From Geothrix sp. SG200 (GTDB lineage Bacteria > Acidobacteriota > Holophagae > Holophagales > Holophagaceae): 64,000 nt of DNA. The notes below the pieces were generated by a model. That model saw only the letters and a list, made by a program, of their open reading frames with translations, did not search any database and had not been told where the DNA came from. The position numbers and the translations under genes are program-made. The stretch covers positions 62,001 through 126,000 of the forward strand of contig NZ_JAKZFR010000007.1 of assembly GCF_022808935.1 (NCBI RefSeq). The letters are read 5' to 3'. Positions 24,506 through 33,948 of the stretch are shown here, piece by piece (position 1 is the stretch's first letter; every line of letters begins with the position of its first letter).

Positions 24506-25857
24506 GATCAGCCATGAGGCCTGGAACCGTGCTCCTGGCCTGCGCGGCCCTGGCCGGCCTGCTTCAGGGCGGCGAACCGCTCAGCCTCGCCCGGGCCCTG
24601 CGCCTGGTCGGCGAGCAGTCCCAAGCGGCCGAGGCAGCCCGAGCCAGCCTGGCCGGGGCCCGGGAGGAGACCGCCCAGGTGCAGGGCCTCTACTGGCCCG
24701 AGGTGCAGATCCAGGGCGGCTACTGGACCACGGACCACCGCCCGGAGCTGCTGAGTCAGCCCCTGCGGATCGGCCCGCTCACAGTACCTTCCCAAGTCTT
24801 CCCCACCTCGGACAGCCAGGCCTGGCGCTACAAAGCCTCGGTCCAGTACCTGCTGTGGGATTTCGGCCGGCGGAGCGGGGCCCTCTCGGCCTCCCGCGCC
24901 CGGGAGGAAGCCGTCGCGGGCTCGGGGGATGCCGACCTCCTGAAGGCGCAGAGCGGGGTGGCCGCCCGCTACTTCACACTCCTGAACCTGAAGGCCCAGA
25001 AGCGCGTCCTGATCCAGCGACGGGAGGCCCTGGAGACCCACCTGGGCCACGTCCGGGCGCTCTTCGAGCAAGGCGTCGTGGCTCGCAATGATTTCCTGCG
25101 CACGGAGGTGGCCCTGCGGGCAGTGGGGGACGCAGAGCACGCCCTGGACCAGGCATACGCCTCGGCCCTGGAGGGCCTGAACGTGGCCATGGGCCTGCCT
25201 CCCGGCACCGCCCAGGAACTGCCGGAGACCCTCGCCGGCCCGCCCGCCCTGCCCTGGGATGAGGCGGGTTGCCGGGCCCGGGCGCGGGAGGCGAACCCGG
25301 CCGTGCGCGCGGCCCGCGCCAAGGCCCAGGCCCTGTCGGACCAGGCCACCTTCCGGCGAAGGGACTTCCTGCCCGCGTTGGCCGCCGAGGCCAGTCACAC
25401 CTACGCGCAGAATCCCTTCCTGACCCACGAGCACGAGACGAGCCTGTTCGTGGGGCTCTCCTGGAAGCTCTTCGACGGCGGCGTCCGCGCCGCGCGGGTA
25501 CGCCAGGCGGAGGCGGAGACCGCCCGCGCCCGCCGTGACCTGCAGGAGGCGGAGCGCCAGGCCGAAGCGACCGCCGCGGCGTCGCTGCGAGCCTTCCATC
25601 AGTCCCTGCGCGAAGTGGGCACCGCGCGCCTGAACGTGGCCGCCGCCGAGGAGAACCTCCGCATGACGGGCGACCAGTACCAGGAGGGCCTGGTGCGCAA
25701 CACGGACGTGCTGGACGCGGAATCGGTGCTGGCCGAGAGCCGCAGCGCCCTGGAGGACCGGCGCTACCGGGCCTACGCCCAGCAGGCCGCCCTGCTCGCG
25801 GCGCTGGGCGAGGACCTGCCGGCCTTCTTCGAGGCGGACGCGCCCCGGGAGCAGTGA
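24502..25857 (+). CDS. TolC-like outer-membrane protein of the EmrAB-type system
   Basis: 451 residues with a signal peptide (PGTVLLACAALAGLLQGG); the ATG at 24502 or the one at 24514 could be used. Two OEP repeats: LSLARALRLVGEQSQAAEAA near the N-terminus, and a second half beginning near residue 255 with RAREANPAVRAARAKAQALS. The C-terminal DQYQEGLVRNTDVLDAESVL is typical of TolC proteins. The emrA-like gene follows after one base. It would supply the outer-membrane exit duct of this pump. Confidence 0.93.
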   Translation: MRSAMRPGTVLLACAALAGLLQGGEPLSLARALRLVGEQSQAAEAARASLAGAREETAQVQGLYWPEVQIQGGYWTTDHRPELLSQPLRIGPLTVPSQVFPTSDSQAWRYKASVQYLLWDFGRRSGALSASRAREEAVAGSGDADLLKAQSGVAARYFTLLNLKAQKRVLIQRREALETHLGHVRALFEQGVVARNDFLRTEVALRAVGDAEHALDQAYASALEGLNVAMGLPPGTAQELPETLAGPPALPWDEAGCRARAREANPAVRAARAKAQALSDQATFRRRDFLPALAAEASHTYAQNPFLTHEHETSLFVGLSWKLFDGGVRAARVRQAEAETARARRDLQEAERQAEATAAASLRAFHQSLREVGTARLNVAAAEENLRMTGDQYQEGLVRNTDVLDAESVLAESRSALEDRRYRAYAQQAALLAALGEDLPAFFEADAPREQ

Positions 25858-25858
25858 G

Positions 25859-26857
25859 ATGGATGCGAAGACGAAGCAGTGGGTCTCTCTGGGAGTCATC
25901 CTCGCGCTGGCCGTGCTCGGCACCGTCTGGGCCCTGGTGCGCTGGCGCCACGGCCAGGTGTTCGTGGCCACGGACAACGCCTACGTGAAGGGCCACGTGG
26001 TGCCGGTGTCGAGCCACATCCCTGGGCCCCTCCTCCAGGTGTCGGTCCAGGAGAACCAGTCCGTCCGGATGGGGCAGACCCTGGCCACCCTGGATCCCCG
26101 CGACTACGACGCGGCCGTGGCCCGGGCCGAGGCCTCCCTGGGGGAGGCCCGGAGCGCCCTGGCCCTGAACGAGGCCCAGATCGCCCAGGCCCGGGCCCAG
26201 GTCCAGGCCGCCGAGAGCCAGCGGACCCTGGCGGGCCTCGAGAAGCGGCGCATGGACGCCCTGCTCGCGCGGCAGTCCATCCCCCGCCAGAAGCACGACC
26301 AGGCCGCCACCGCCGAGGAGGTCGCCACGGCCCAGGTGGCGGCGGCCCGGAAGCAGGTGGCCGCCGCCCAGGGCCTGCTGGGCGTGAGTCGGAGCAAGGT
26401 CCAGGTGGCCCAGGCGGCCCTGGACCAGGCGCGGCTCCACCGCTCCTACTGCGCGATCGCAGCGCCCTGCGACGGCACCGTGAGCCGCAAGCTGGCGGAG
26501 CCGGGCATGGTGGTGGCCGCGGGCCAGCCCCTGCTGGCGGTGGTGCCCCTGGGCCAGGAGGACCTCTGGGTGGAGGCCAACTTCAAGGAGACCCAGCTCC
26601 GCCGAGTGAGGCCGGGCCAGAAGGTGCGAATGAAGACGGACCTCGACGGCCGGACGTTCACGGGCACCGTGGAGAGCCTCTCCGCGGGCACCGGCGCCGC
26701 CTTCAGCCTGCTGCCGGCGGAGAACGCCACGGGCAACTGGGTGAAGGTCGTCCAGCGCCTCCCCGTGAAGATCGCCCTCGACCCCGGCGCCGACCCCGAG
26801 CGCAGGCTGCGCCTGGGGTTGAGCGTGGAGGCCGAGATCGACACCCGGAGCCGCTGA
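25859..26857 (+). CDS. EmrA/HlyD-type membrane fusion protein
   Basis: 332 residues. One N-terminal TM helix (VSLGVILALAVLGTVWALV, about 10-28) is followed by the conserved ATDNAYVKGHVVPVSSHIPG (lipoyl half), a long alanine- and glutamine-rich helical hairpin (about 85-190), the second lipoyl half and a DLWVEANFKETQL motif that is characteristic of EmrA. It bridges the MFS transporter encoded next to the OMF encoded before it. Spacing to both is one and seven bases. Confidence 0.94.
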   Translation: MDAKTKQWVSLGVILALAVLGTVWALVRWRHGQVFVATDNAYVKGHVVPVSSHIPGPLLQVSVQENQSVRMGQTLATLDPRDYDAAVARAEASLGEARSALALNEAQIAQARAQVQAAESQRTLAGLEKRRMDALLARQSIPRQKHDQAATAEEVATAQVAAARKQVAAAQGLLGVSRSKVQVAQAALDQARLHRSYCAIAAPCDGTVSRKLAEPGMVVAAGQPLLAVVPLGQEDLWVEANFKETQLRRVRPGQKVRMKTDLDGRTFTGTVESLSAGTGAAFSLLPAENATGNWVKVVQRLPVKIALDPGADPERRLRLGLSVEAEIDTRSR

Positions 26858-26864
26858 GGCCGCC

Positions 26865-28415
26865 ATGGACTCGCCGCGGGGAACCGCCCACAAGTGGATC
26901 GTCGCCCTGACGACCATGCTGGGCACCTTCATGGAGGTGCTGGACACCTCCGTGGCCAATGTGGCGCTGCCTCACATGAAAGGTACCTTCGCCGCGGGCA
27001 CGGACGAGATCACCTGGGTCATCACCAGCTACCTCGTGGCCAACGCCATCATCCTGCCCATCACGGGCTGGCTGGGCGCCGCCTTCGGCCGCAAGCGCCT
27101 CTACCTGCTCTGCCTGGCCATCTTCACGCTGGCGAGCCTCGGGGCCGGCGCGGCGCCCAGCCTGACGTGGCTGATCCTCATGCGCGTGATCCAGGGGCTC
27201 GCGGGGGGCGCCATGGTGCCCATGTCCCAGGCCATCACGCTGGAGGCCTTCCCTCAGGAGGAGCACGGCATGGCCTCGGCGCTTTTCGGGATCGGCGTGA
27301 TCTTCGGCCCCATCCTCGGGCCTCTGGTGGGCGGCTGGATCACGGACAACTGGACCTGGCCCTGGATCTTCTGGATCAACATCCCCGTGGGCGTGGTGGC
27401 GTACTACCTGGCCTTCACCTTCGTGGAGGACCCGGACTACCTCCGGCGGCCCGAGGGCGCGGTGGACTACTGGAGCCTGATCTTCGTGGCCGTGGGGCTG
27501 GGCTGCCTGGAGCTCTTCCTCAGCCGCGGCGAGCGCCTGGACTGGTTCGCGTCGAACGCCATGAAGGTCTGCGCGGGCCTCGCCGCCCTGGGGATCACGC
27601 TCTTCATCTGGCGCTCCCTCACCGCCGAGCATCCGCTGGTGGACCTGCGCATGTTCCGGCTGCCGGAGTTCGCCGGCGGCATGGCCATCATCTTCCTCGT
27701 CAGCCTCGGCCTCTACGCGGCATTCATCCTGCTGCCATTGTTCGTGCAGAACCTGCTGGGCTTCACGCCCACCTGGGCGGGCCTCCTGCTGAGTCCCGGC
27801 GGCGTGGCCTCCGTGGTGGCCATGGTGGCCGTCGGCCTGGCCATGGGGAAGGTGGACGTGCGCCTCATCGTGGCCGCGGGGGCGGCCTCCCTGGCCTACT
27901 CCGCCTGGCTGCTGACGCACGTGAACCTGCAGACCGGGATGCCCTACCTCGTGACCGCCTGGATCTTCCACGGGCTGGGGCTGGGCTTCGTATTCGTTCC
28001 CGTCGCCACGGCGGCGGTGCAGCGCATCCCGCCGGCGCTCGTGGGCACGGCCTCGGGCATGTTCAACCTCATGCGGAACGAGGGCGGCAGCGTCGGGATC
28101 GCCCTCGCCAGCACGCTCCTGGCCCAGCGCGCCCAGTTCCACCACGCGCGGCTCGCCGAGCACATCACCCCGTTCAACGGGGCGCTCCAGGTCAGCTACG
28201 CAAACCTCAACCAGGGTCTCTTTCCCCGGGCGGGCCTGGATCCCGTGTCCGTGCGGAGCCTCAGCCAGGGCCTCATTGGCGCCGAGGTGACGCGCCAGTC
28301 CTTCCTCATGAGCTTCGTGGACGTCTTCGGCTTCCTCGTCGTGGTCTTCCTCCTGGCCCTGCCCTTCGTCCTGACCCTTCGCAATCCCCAGGGAGGCGGC
28401 CTCTCCCTGCACTGA
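26865..28415 (+). CDS. DHA2-family MFS drug transporter (EmrB type)
   Basis: 516 residues, the length of 14-TM DHA2 antiporters. Motif D1 LDTSVANVALPHM (about residue 26) lies in TM1, motif A in the loop GAAFGRKRLYLLC, and motif C in TM5 as GIGVIFGPILGPLVGGWI. It uses the proton gradient to export toxic compounds through the EmrA-like adaptor and OMF. It is the last recognised gene of the tetR-led operon; the small membrane protein at 28453 follows after 37 bases. Confidence 0.95.
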   Translation: MDSPRGTAHKWIVALTTMLGTFMEVLDTSVANVALPHMKGTFAAGTDEITWVITSYLVANAIILPITGWLGAAFGRKRLYLLCLAIFTLASLGAGAAPSLTWLILMRVIQGLAGGAMVPMSQAITLEAFPQEEHGMASALFGIGVIFGPILGPLVGGWITDNWTWPWIFWINIPVGVVAYYLAFTFVEDPDYLRRPEGAVDYWSLIFVAVGLGCLELFLSRGERLDWFASNAMKVCAGLAALGITLFIWRSLTAEHPLVDLRMFRLPEFAGGMAIIFLVSLGLYAAFILLPLFVQNLLGFTPTWAGLLLSPGGVASVVAMVAVGLAMGKVDVRLIVAAGAASLAYSAWLLTHVNLQTGMPYLVTAWIFHGLGLGFVFVPVATAAVQRIPPALVGTASGMFNLMRNEGGSVGIALASTLLAQRAQFHHARLAEHITPFNGALQVSYANLNQGLFPRAGLDPVSVRSLSQGLIGAEVTRQSFLMSFVDVFGFLVVVFLLALPFVLTLRNPQGGGLSLH

Positions 28416-28452
28416 GGCCGGTCCTCCACTTCTCATCGAAAGGAGCCCCACC

Positions 28453-28872
28453 ATGACCATCCGGAGCCGGACCGCGCGGCTGGACGATGCCTCGGGAGAA
28501 CTCGCCCTCTCGCTGGCCAAACTCGAGCTCGAGGCGGCCCACGGGTCCCCCAACCCTGACGAGCAGATCGACTTCGTCCGGGATCTCTCCCGGGTCGCCG
28601 TCGAGAAGCGGATCCGCCCCTGGCGCCTGCGGGCGATCCAGGCCACGATCCTCGGCCTGGCCTGCCTGGCCGGGACCACCGGTGTTCCCACCCTCTGGCC
28701 CGGCGCGCCCAGGGAGGCCGCGGCCATCCTGCTGGGCCTGGCAGTCCTCTTCCTGCTGCTGGCCGGGATGGGCCTGACAGTCTATCTGCGACTCAACCAG
28801 CGCGAACACCAGTGGCTGAGCCAGAAGGAGGCGGCCATCCGGGCCGGCCGGACCATCCTGGACGAAGGCTGA
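28453..28872 (+). CDS. Small two-TM membrane protein of unknown function
   Basis: 139 residues. A charged N-terminal 58 residues (cytoplasmic by the positive-inside rule, with RIRPWRLR before the membrane) precede two transmembrane helices at about 65-80 and 92-112, then a charged tail. AAAGGAG precedes the ATG. It lies 37 bases after the EmrB-type gene and could be co-transcribed with it. No family recognised. Confidence 0.7.
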   Translation: MTIRSRTARLDDASGELALSLAKLELEAAHGSPNPDEQIDFVRDLSRVAVEKRIRPWRLRAIQATILGLACLAGTTGVPTLWPGAPREAAAILLGLAVLFLLLAGMGLTVYLRLNQREHQWLSQKEAAIRAGRTILDEG

Positions 28873-28967
28873 AGGCCATGGGAGCAACCCGCGCAGGTTG
28901 TGACCCATGCACCGAATTCCGCCCGGGGGCCGGGAAATCGTGATAGGAAGAAAGACGAGGTACGCCC

Positions 28968-29312
28968 ATGCTCTTCCTGGTCTTCTATTTCATCCTGTTC
29001 GCCATCCTCCTCTTCCAGGGCACCCACGTGGCCGGCGAGGTGAAGAACCCCCTCGGGACCGTGCCCGAGGAAGTGGGCCAGGCCCCCGTGGCCTCCGCCC
29101 GGTGGGGCATCCTGCTCCTCGGCACAGGCCTCCTGGGCACGCTGGTCGGCCTCGCGAGCTTCAACTGGACCGGCCTGGTGACCCTCCGCCAGCCTCTGTT
29201 CTACCTGGGCCTCGGCGTGCTGATCCTGTTCGCCTTCTGGGTGGTCTTCCTGGGCCGCAAGGCCGAGTTCATCGGCAAGCCCACGGTCATGGACGAGCAC
29301 GGGCACCACTGA
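28968..29312 (+). CDS. Small three-TM membrane protein with histidine tail
   Basis: 114 residues: TM helices at about 1-18, 46-64 and 78-97, ending in a DEHGHH tail. No cofactor motif is visible inside the helices. GAGG precedes the ATG, and a strong terminator (29355-29383) follows, shared with the convergent cold-shock gene. The histidine tail recalls the two mini membrane proteins at 47402 and 47610, but there is no clear homology. Function unknown. Confidence 0.68.
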   Translation: MLFLVFYFILFAILLFQGTHVAGEVKNPLGTVPEEVGQAPVASARWGILLLGTGLLGTLVGLASFNWTGLVTLRQPLFYLGLGVLILFAFWVVFLGRKAEFIGKPTVMDEHGHH

Positions 29313-29354
29313 CCGACAGCCCTGGCCGGCGGCGCCGGACGGGAACCTGAATGA

Positions 29355-29383
29355 GAAAAGGCGGCCCGAAGGGCCGCCTTTTC
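29355..29383. terminator. Bidirectional intrinsic terminator
   Basis: GAAAAGGCGGCCC (29355-29367), a GAA loop, and GGGCCGCCTTTTC (29371-29383) form a perfect 13-bp stem with a T-run on one side and an A-run on the other. It ends both the plus-strand gene at 28968 and the minus-strand csp gene at 29402. Confidence 0.92.
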
Positions 29384-29401
29384 AGTTGAACGGTAGAAGG
29401 A

Positions 29402-29605
29402 CTAGAGCTTCTGGACGTTGGTCGCCTGGGGGCCCTTCTGGCCCTGGGCGACTTCGAAGCTGACGCGCTGATTTTCGTCCAGCGTGCGGAAGCCGCCACC
29501 CTGGATGGCGGTGTGGTGGACGAAGAGATCAGCGCCGCCCTCATCGGGGGTGATGAAGCCGAAGCCCTTCTCGGCGTTGAACCACTTGACGGTGCCTTGA
29601 GCCAT
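29402..29605 (-). CDS. CspA-family cold-shock protein
   Basis: 67 residues, a single cold-shock domain that binds single-stranded RNA and DNA and melts secondary structure. It has [14 protein letters not shown] (RNP1, about residues 7-20) and DLFVHHTAI (RNP2, about 27-35). CAGGAAACAG precedes the ATG. The 189 bases up to the neighbouring gene on the same strand leave room for a long leader, as is usual for csp genes, but I could not place the promoter firmly. Confidence 0.97.
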   Translation of the reverse strand: MAQGTVKWFNAEKGFGFITPDEGGADLFVHHTAIQGGGFRTLDENQRVSFEVAQGQKGPQATNVQKL

Positions 29606-29794
29606 AACTGTTTCCTGCAGAACGTCTGGTGATGATGTAGCGATGACTTTCCCCAGACAAGGCCGTCATTGCGTTGATGTGAATTCCGCCCCTGGCGGGT
29701 CACGCAAAACAGCATGACAGGATTGCCGCCGTCCACCGCTTTTTTCTGCGGCCGGTCTTTTCAGGCGCCGCGCCGGGGGGGCGTCCCCCGGCGC

Positions 29795-30586
29795 TCAGAA
29801 GCGGATCACCAGGCCCAGACCCGTGATCCGCCGGTCAGCCCGCAGGTCCAGGTCCCCCTCTACGGACCCCCGGGGGATATGTGCGCGACCATCCTCGAAG
29901 AACACCCGCAGCCCGAACTTCGGATAGAGGTAGGCCCGGGCGTCCACGCCGTACCGGAAAGAGGTGGCGCTCCGGTAGGTGATGTACCGGGCGTAGACCC
30001 GGGATTCCAGAAGGCCGTCGACGCCCGAAGACCAGCCCGTGAGACCCACCTGGGGGACGATCCAGCTGGAGTGTTCTGACTGGCTTCGGGGGGTCGATGT
30101 GAGGGTGAGGGCCTGGAGATCCACCCGGAAAACCTGCGCGCCGAGGTCGAAGCCCAGCCACGCATCAGGGCGCCGCACGAACTTGTAGGTCCAGAGGCCC
30201 TCCAGAACCTCGACCTTCGCCTGCGTCTGGAGCGGGGTGCCCGCCGCGTAGGACCTCCCGTCGATGAGGATGGCGCGAGGCAGCACCCGATCGCCCCGGT
30301 AGCGCGCGGAATCATAGGTGAGCTGGAAGCCGTGGGCTTGGCCCTGGTATTCCAGGAGCGCGCCGAAGGGATTGCCGTCCCTCCCCAGCCCGAGATCCGA
30401 ATCCGTGTCCACCAGGGAGGCCTTCCCGTCGCGAATTCCATCGATGCTCGCGGACAGCGAGGGCTGCACCCGCTGGAATCCCAGGGTCCAGCCCGTCAGA
30501 GGCGCGCCGGAGACGCCATCGGCGCGGCCCAGCTGGGCGAAGACCGGAACGCCCAGGAGAAAGAGCAGGATTGGAGCCAGGCGCAT
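29795..30586 (-). CDS. Predicted outer-membrane beta-barrel protein
   Basis: 263 residues from the ATG at 30586, where a signal peptide (MRLAPILLFLLGVPVFAQ) and GGAGGG upstream agree; the ATG fifteen bases earlier is less likely. After the signal, alternating hydrophobic and polar residues form many short beta strands, and the chain ends in phenylalanine (LGLVIRF), the usual C-terminal signal for Bam-dependent insertion. No enzymatic motif is seen. It follows the E1 gene on the same strand after 57 bases. Confidence 0.78.
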   Translation of the reverse strand: MRLAPILLFLLGVPVFAQLGRADGVSGAPLTGWTLGFQRVQPSLSASIDGIRDGKASLVDTDSDLGLGRDGNPFGALLEYQGQAHGFQLTYDSARYRGDRVLPRAILIDGRSYAAGTPLQTQAKVEVLEGLWTYKFVRRPDAWLGFDLGAQVFRVDLQALTLTSTPRSQSEHSSWIVPQVGLTGWSSGVDGLLESRVYARYITYRSATSFRYGVDARAYLYPKFGLRVFFEDGRAHIPRGSVEGDLDLRADRRITGLGLVIRF

Positions 30587-30643
30587 GGACCCTCCGGTCA
30601 TGGCCCATCCTATCGGTCTCTCGCGGAGAATTCCTTCCCCGAT

Positions 30644-32776
30644 TCAGACGACGGCGAGCTTCCGGTAGGCCTCCAGGAAATCCTTGGGCTGGGGCAGGAT
30701 CTCGTCCTCCAGGGACGGATGGTAGGCCACCCAGGTGTCCTTGGCGGCCAGGCGGCGGACCGGGGCGTCCAGGTGGAAGAAGAGCTCGTCGGCGATGCGG
30801 GCGGCGATCTCGGCGCCGTAGCCCCAGCTGAGGGTGTCTTCGTGGGCCACGAGGACCCGGTGCGTCTTCTTCACAGTCCGCTCGATGGCTTCCCAGTCGT
30901 AGGGATTGAGAGTGCGGAGGTCGATGATCTCGACGGAGATGCCTTCCTTCTCGGCCTCCCGGGCGGCCTGGACCGCGCGGTGCACGGTGTTGCCGAAGGT
31001 GATGACGGAGAGACTGGTGCCTTCGCGCACGGTCCGGGCCTTGCCGAAGGGAATCAGGAAGTCGGGGCCGGGGTCGTTGCCCTTGTTGTGGGTCTGCCGA
31101 TAGAGGTGCTTGGGCTCCAGGAAGAGCACGGGGTCTTCGCAGCGGATGGCCGTGCGCAGCAGGCCCGCCGCGTCCAGGGCCCGGCTGGGGCACACCACCC
31201 GCAGACCGGGGATGTGCGTGAAGGTGCTCTCGCCGCACTGGCTGTGGTACGTGGCGCCGCCCATGAGGTAGCCGGCGATGGGCACGCGCACCACCACGGG
31301 TGCCTTGAAGGCCCCGTTGGAGCGCCACCGGATGGTGGCCAGCTCGTCGCGCAGCTGCTGCATGGCAGGCCAGATGTAGTCGAAGAACTGGATCTCCACC
31401 ACCGGCTTGAAGCCACGGACCGCCAGGCCGATGGCGCGGCCGATGATGGTGGCCTCCGCCAGGGGCGAGTTGTACACGCGGTGGCTGCCGAACTGCTTCT
31501 GGAGGCCATGAGTGGCCTTGAAGACGCCGCCCTTGCCCTTCACTTCGCCGAGGATCTCCGTCCGGCTGGCGTCCGCCACGTCCTCGCCGAAGACGAGGAT
31601 GCGCGGATCGCGGGCCATCTCGTGCTTCAGCGTGGCGTTGACGAGATCGATCATGGTCTTGGCGCCCGTGGCCTGGTCGCCCGCCGCCTGCTCCGTGTCG
31701 AAGGCCGCCGAGGTGGGATCCACCTCCTCGCTGTAGAGGTGCCGATAGAAGCTGCCGGATTCGGGTTTCGGGGCCGCGTCCGCCTCCTCCCAGGCCGCGT
31801 CGATCTCCGCCTGGACCTCCTCCTTCAGCATCTGGAGCTGCTCGGGGCTGATGTCCCCCCAGGCCACCAGCTGATGGGCGTAGATGGCCACGGGGTCCCG
31901 CAGGGCTTCCGCCTCCCGCTGAGTCTTCGACTTGTAGAGCTGCTCGTCATCGGACAGCGAGTGGCTGTAGGGCCGGATGACCCGGGCGCGCACCAGGGCA
32001 GGGCCCTTGCGGGCGCGCACATGGTCCGCCGCGGCCTTCATGGCCTGATAGCTGGCCAGGGGATCGCACCCGTCCACGTCGTCCAGGATCAGCAGGCCAT
32101 GGGGTTCGTAGCCCTTGAGGAGGGCCGCCACGTTGCCGCCGGGGTACTGCACCTCCGTGGGCACGCTGATGGCGTAGCCGTTGTCCTCCACCAGGAAGAC
32201 CACCGGGGCCTTCAGGTTCACGGCGTTGCTGACGGCCTCCCAGAACTCGCCTTCGCTGCAGGTGCCGTCCCCGGTGGTCACCAGGACCACCTGATCCGAG
32301 GCGATGCCCAGAACCTCTTGCAGGCCTCCCTGCTCGGCCCGGAGCACCGCCTCCGCGGCGCCCACCGCCTGAAGGAACTGGCTGCCCGTGGGGCTGGAGG
32401 TGGTGAAGATGTTGAGCCGCTGGTTCCCCCAGTGGCTGGGCATCTGCCGGCCGCCACTAGCGGGATCCTCCACGGAACCCACCGAGCCCAGGAACATCTC
32501 CTTGGCGGAATAGCCCAGCCCATAGGCCAGCGCGCGGTCCCGGTAGTAGAAGAAGAACCAGTCGTGGCCGGGCTTGAACACCATGGAGGCGGCGGCCTGG
32601 ATGGCTTCGTGGCCCACGCCGTTGATCTGGAAATAGACCTTGTTCTGGCGCTTGCCGGTGATTTCCTTGTCGTCGATGCGGCGCGCCGCATAGATCGTGC
32701 GGAAGAGCCTGACGCGCTGCTCGCGGGTCAGGGTCGTGGCGGGCGCGGACAGGTCGGAACGGGCGGCCAAAGGCAC
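30644..32776 (-). CDS. Fused E1 alpha-beta subunit of a 2-oxoacid dehydrogenase
   Basis: 710 residues: an E1-alpha half (about 1-340) with the thiamine diphosphate motif starting [13 protein letters not shown] and ending at NGYA (about 168-200), and an E1-beta half from about residue 370 ([14 protein letters not shown], then [20 protein letters not shown]). The halves correspond to the two subunits of branched-chain or related 2-oxoacid dehydrogenases, which decarboxylate the acid and acylate the E2 lipoyl group. No E2 or E3 gene is near. The GTG start lies almost on top of GAGGAG, so the exact start is uncertain. Confidence 0.92.
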   Translation of the reverse strand: MPLAARSDLSAPATTLTREQRVRLFRTIYAARRIDDKEITGKRQNKVYFQINGVGHEAIQAAASMVFKPGHDWFFFYYRDRALAYGLGYSAKEMFLGSVGSVEDPASGGRQMPSHWGNQRLNIFTTSSPTGSQFLQAVGAAEAVLRAEQGGLQEVLGIASDQVVLVTTGDGTCSEGEFWEAVSNAVNLKAPVVFLVEDNGYAISVPTEVQYPGGNVAALLKGYEPHGLLILDDVDGCDPLASYQAMKAAADHVRARKGPALVRARVIRPYSHSLSDDEQLYKSKTQREAEALRDPVAIYAHQLVAWGDISPEQLQMLKEEVQAEIDAAWEEADAAPKPESGSFYRHLYSEEVDPTSAAFDTEQAAGDQATGAKTMIDLVNATLKHEMARDPRILVFGEDVADASRTEILGEVKGKGGVFKATHGLQKQFGSHRVYNSPLAEATIIGRAIGLAVRGFKPVVEIQFFDYIWPAMQQLRDELATIRWRSNGAFKAPVVVRVPIAGYLMGGATYHSQCGESTFTHIPGLRVVCPSRALDAAGLLRTAIRCEDPVLFLEPKHLYRQTHNKGNDPGPDFLIPFGKARTVREGTSLSVITFGNTVHRAVQAAREAEKEGISVEIIDLRTLNPYDWEAIERTVKKTHRVLVAHEDTLSWGYGAEIAARIADELFFHLDAPVRRLAAKDTWVAYHPSLEDEILPQPKDFLEAYRKLAVV

Positions 32777-32962
32777 TCCTCACAAGGGGTTCTGAGCCAT
32801 CTGGGGCCCCTCAATCTAGCACGGAGGCCAGCCGTCTACAGATCACCCGTCTACGAGGGGGATCTCCGGGCCAATCTCGTGTCATTTGAGGCCTCGACAC
32901 AGACCAGTGCAGATCAATAAGTGATGCATGGGTCGATAAATCGCGCCCACGAACCTTATGGA

Positions 32963-32968
32963 TAGAAT
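32963..32968 (+). promoter_or_regulatory. Possible -10 box of bioB
   Basis: TAGAAT lies 21 bases before the bioB ATG and would give a very short leader, consistent with the lack of a clear ribosome site. No convincing -35 box at 17 bases and no BirA-type operator were found in the 212-base gap. Confidence 0.35.
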
Positions 32969-32988
32969 GGGCCCTTTGCGAGTGGCCC

Positions 32989-33948
32989 ATGCCCCTGTCC
33001 CCTTCCGAGATCCGCGCCATCCACGACCTGCCCGTGCCCGAGCTGCTGTACCGGGCCGCCACGGCCCACCGGGCGCACTGGAACGCCGAGGAGATCCAGT
33101 TCTGCACCCTGGATTCCATCAAGACCGGCGCCTGTCCCGAGGACTGCGCCTACTGCCCCCAGAGCGCCCGCTACCAGACCGCGCTCAAGGTCGAACCGCT
33201 CAAGGACGTGGAGAAGGTGCTGGCCGGCGCCACCGAGGCGAAGGCGAACGGCTCGACGCGGTACTGCATGGGCGCTGCCTGGCGCGAGGTGAAGGACGAC
33301 GCCAACTTCGACGCCGTGCTCGACATGGTGCGCGGCGTCTCCGGCATGGGCATGGAGGTCTGCGTCACCCTCGGCATGCTGAATGAGGATCAGGCCCGGC
33401 GGCTCAAGGGGGCCGGATGCCAGGTCTACAACCACAACATCGACAGTTCCAGGGACTTCTACGAGACCATCATCCACACCCGCAAGTTCGACGAGCGCCT
33501 GGAGACCATTCAAGCCGTGCGTGCCGCGGGCCTGGAAGTCTGCTCCGGCGGCATCGTGGGCATGGGCGAGACCATCGACCAGCGCATCCACTTCCTCCAG
33601 GAGCTGACGGAGCTGGAGCCCGCGCCCGAGAGCATCCCCATCAACCAGTTCGTGGCCGTGGACGGCACGCCGCTGGCCGACGTGGATCCCCTGCCCCCGC
33701 TCGAGCTCGTGCGCATGATCGCCACAGCCCGCATCCTCTTCCCGAAGAGCCGCATCCGCCTCAGCGCCGGCCGCACGCAGATGAGCGACGAACTGCAGGC
33801 CCTCTGCTTCTTCGCGGGTGCCAACAGCATCTTCACGGGCGAGAAGCTCCTCACCACGCCCAACCCCGGCGGCAACCACGACCACTGGCTGCTGAACGCC
33901 CTGGGCATGCGGGTGGAGGGCGCCGCCGTTAAGCTGTCGGCATCATGA
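32989..33948 (+). CDS. bioB: Biotin synthase
   Basis: 319 residues, a radical-SAM enzyme that inserts sulfur into dethiobiotin. The CxxxCxxC cluster motif is CPEDCAYC (C49, C53, C56), and the C-terminal half carries YNHNIDSSRDFY and RLSAGRTQM, which bind dethiobiotin and the [2Fe-2S] cluster in the family. The end TPNPGGNHDHWLL is intact. The stop overlaps the ATG of a hemerythrin-domain gene (ATGA). No other biotin gene is in the window. Confidence 0.97.
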   Translation: MPLSPSEIRAIHDLPVPELLYRAATAHRAHWNAEEIQFCTLDSIKTGACPEDCAYCPQSARYQTALKVEPLKDVEKVLAGATEAKANGSTRYCMGAAWREVKDDANFDAVLDMVRGVSGMGMEVCVTLGMLNEDQARRLKGAGCQVYNHNIDSSRDFYETIIHTRKFDERLETIQAVRAAGLEVCSGGIVGMGETIDQRIHFLQELTELEPAPESIPINQFVAVDGTPLADVDPLPPLELVRMIATARILFPKSRIRLSAGRTQMSDELQALCFFAGANSIFTGEKLLTTPNPGGNHDHWLLNALGMRVEGAAVKLSAS

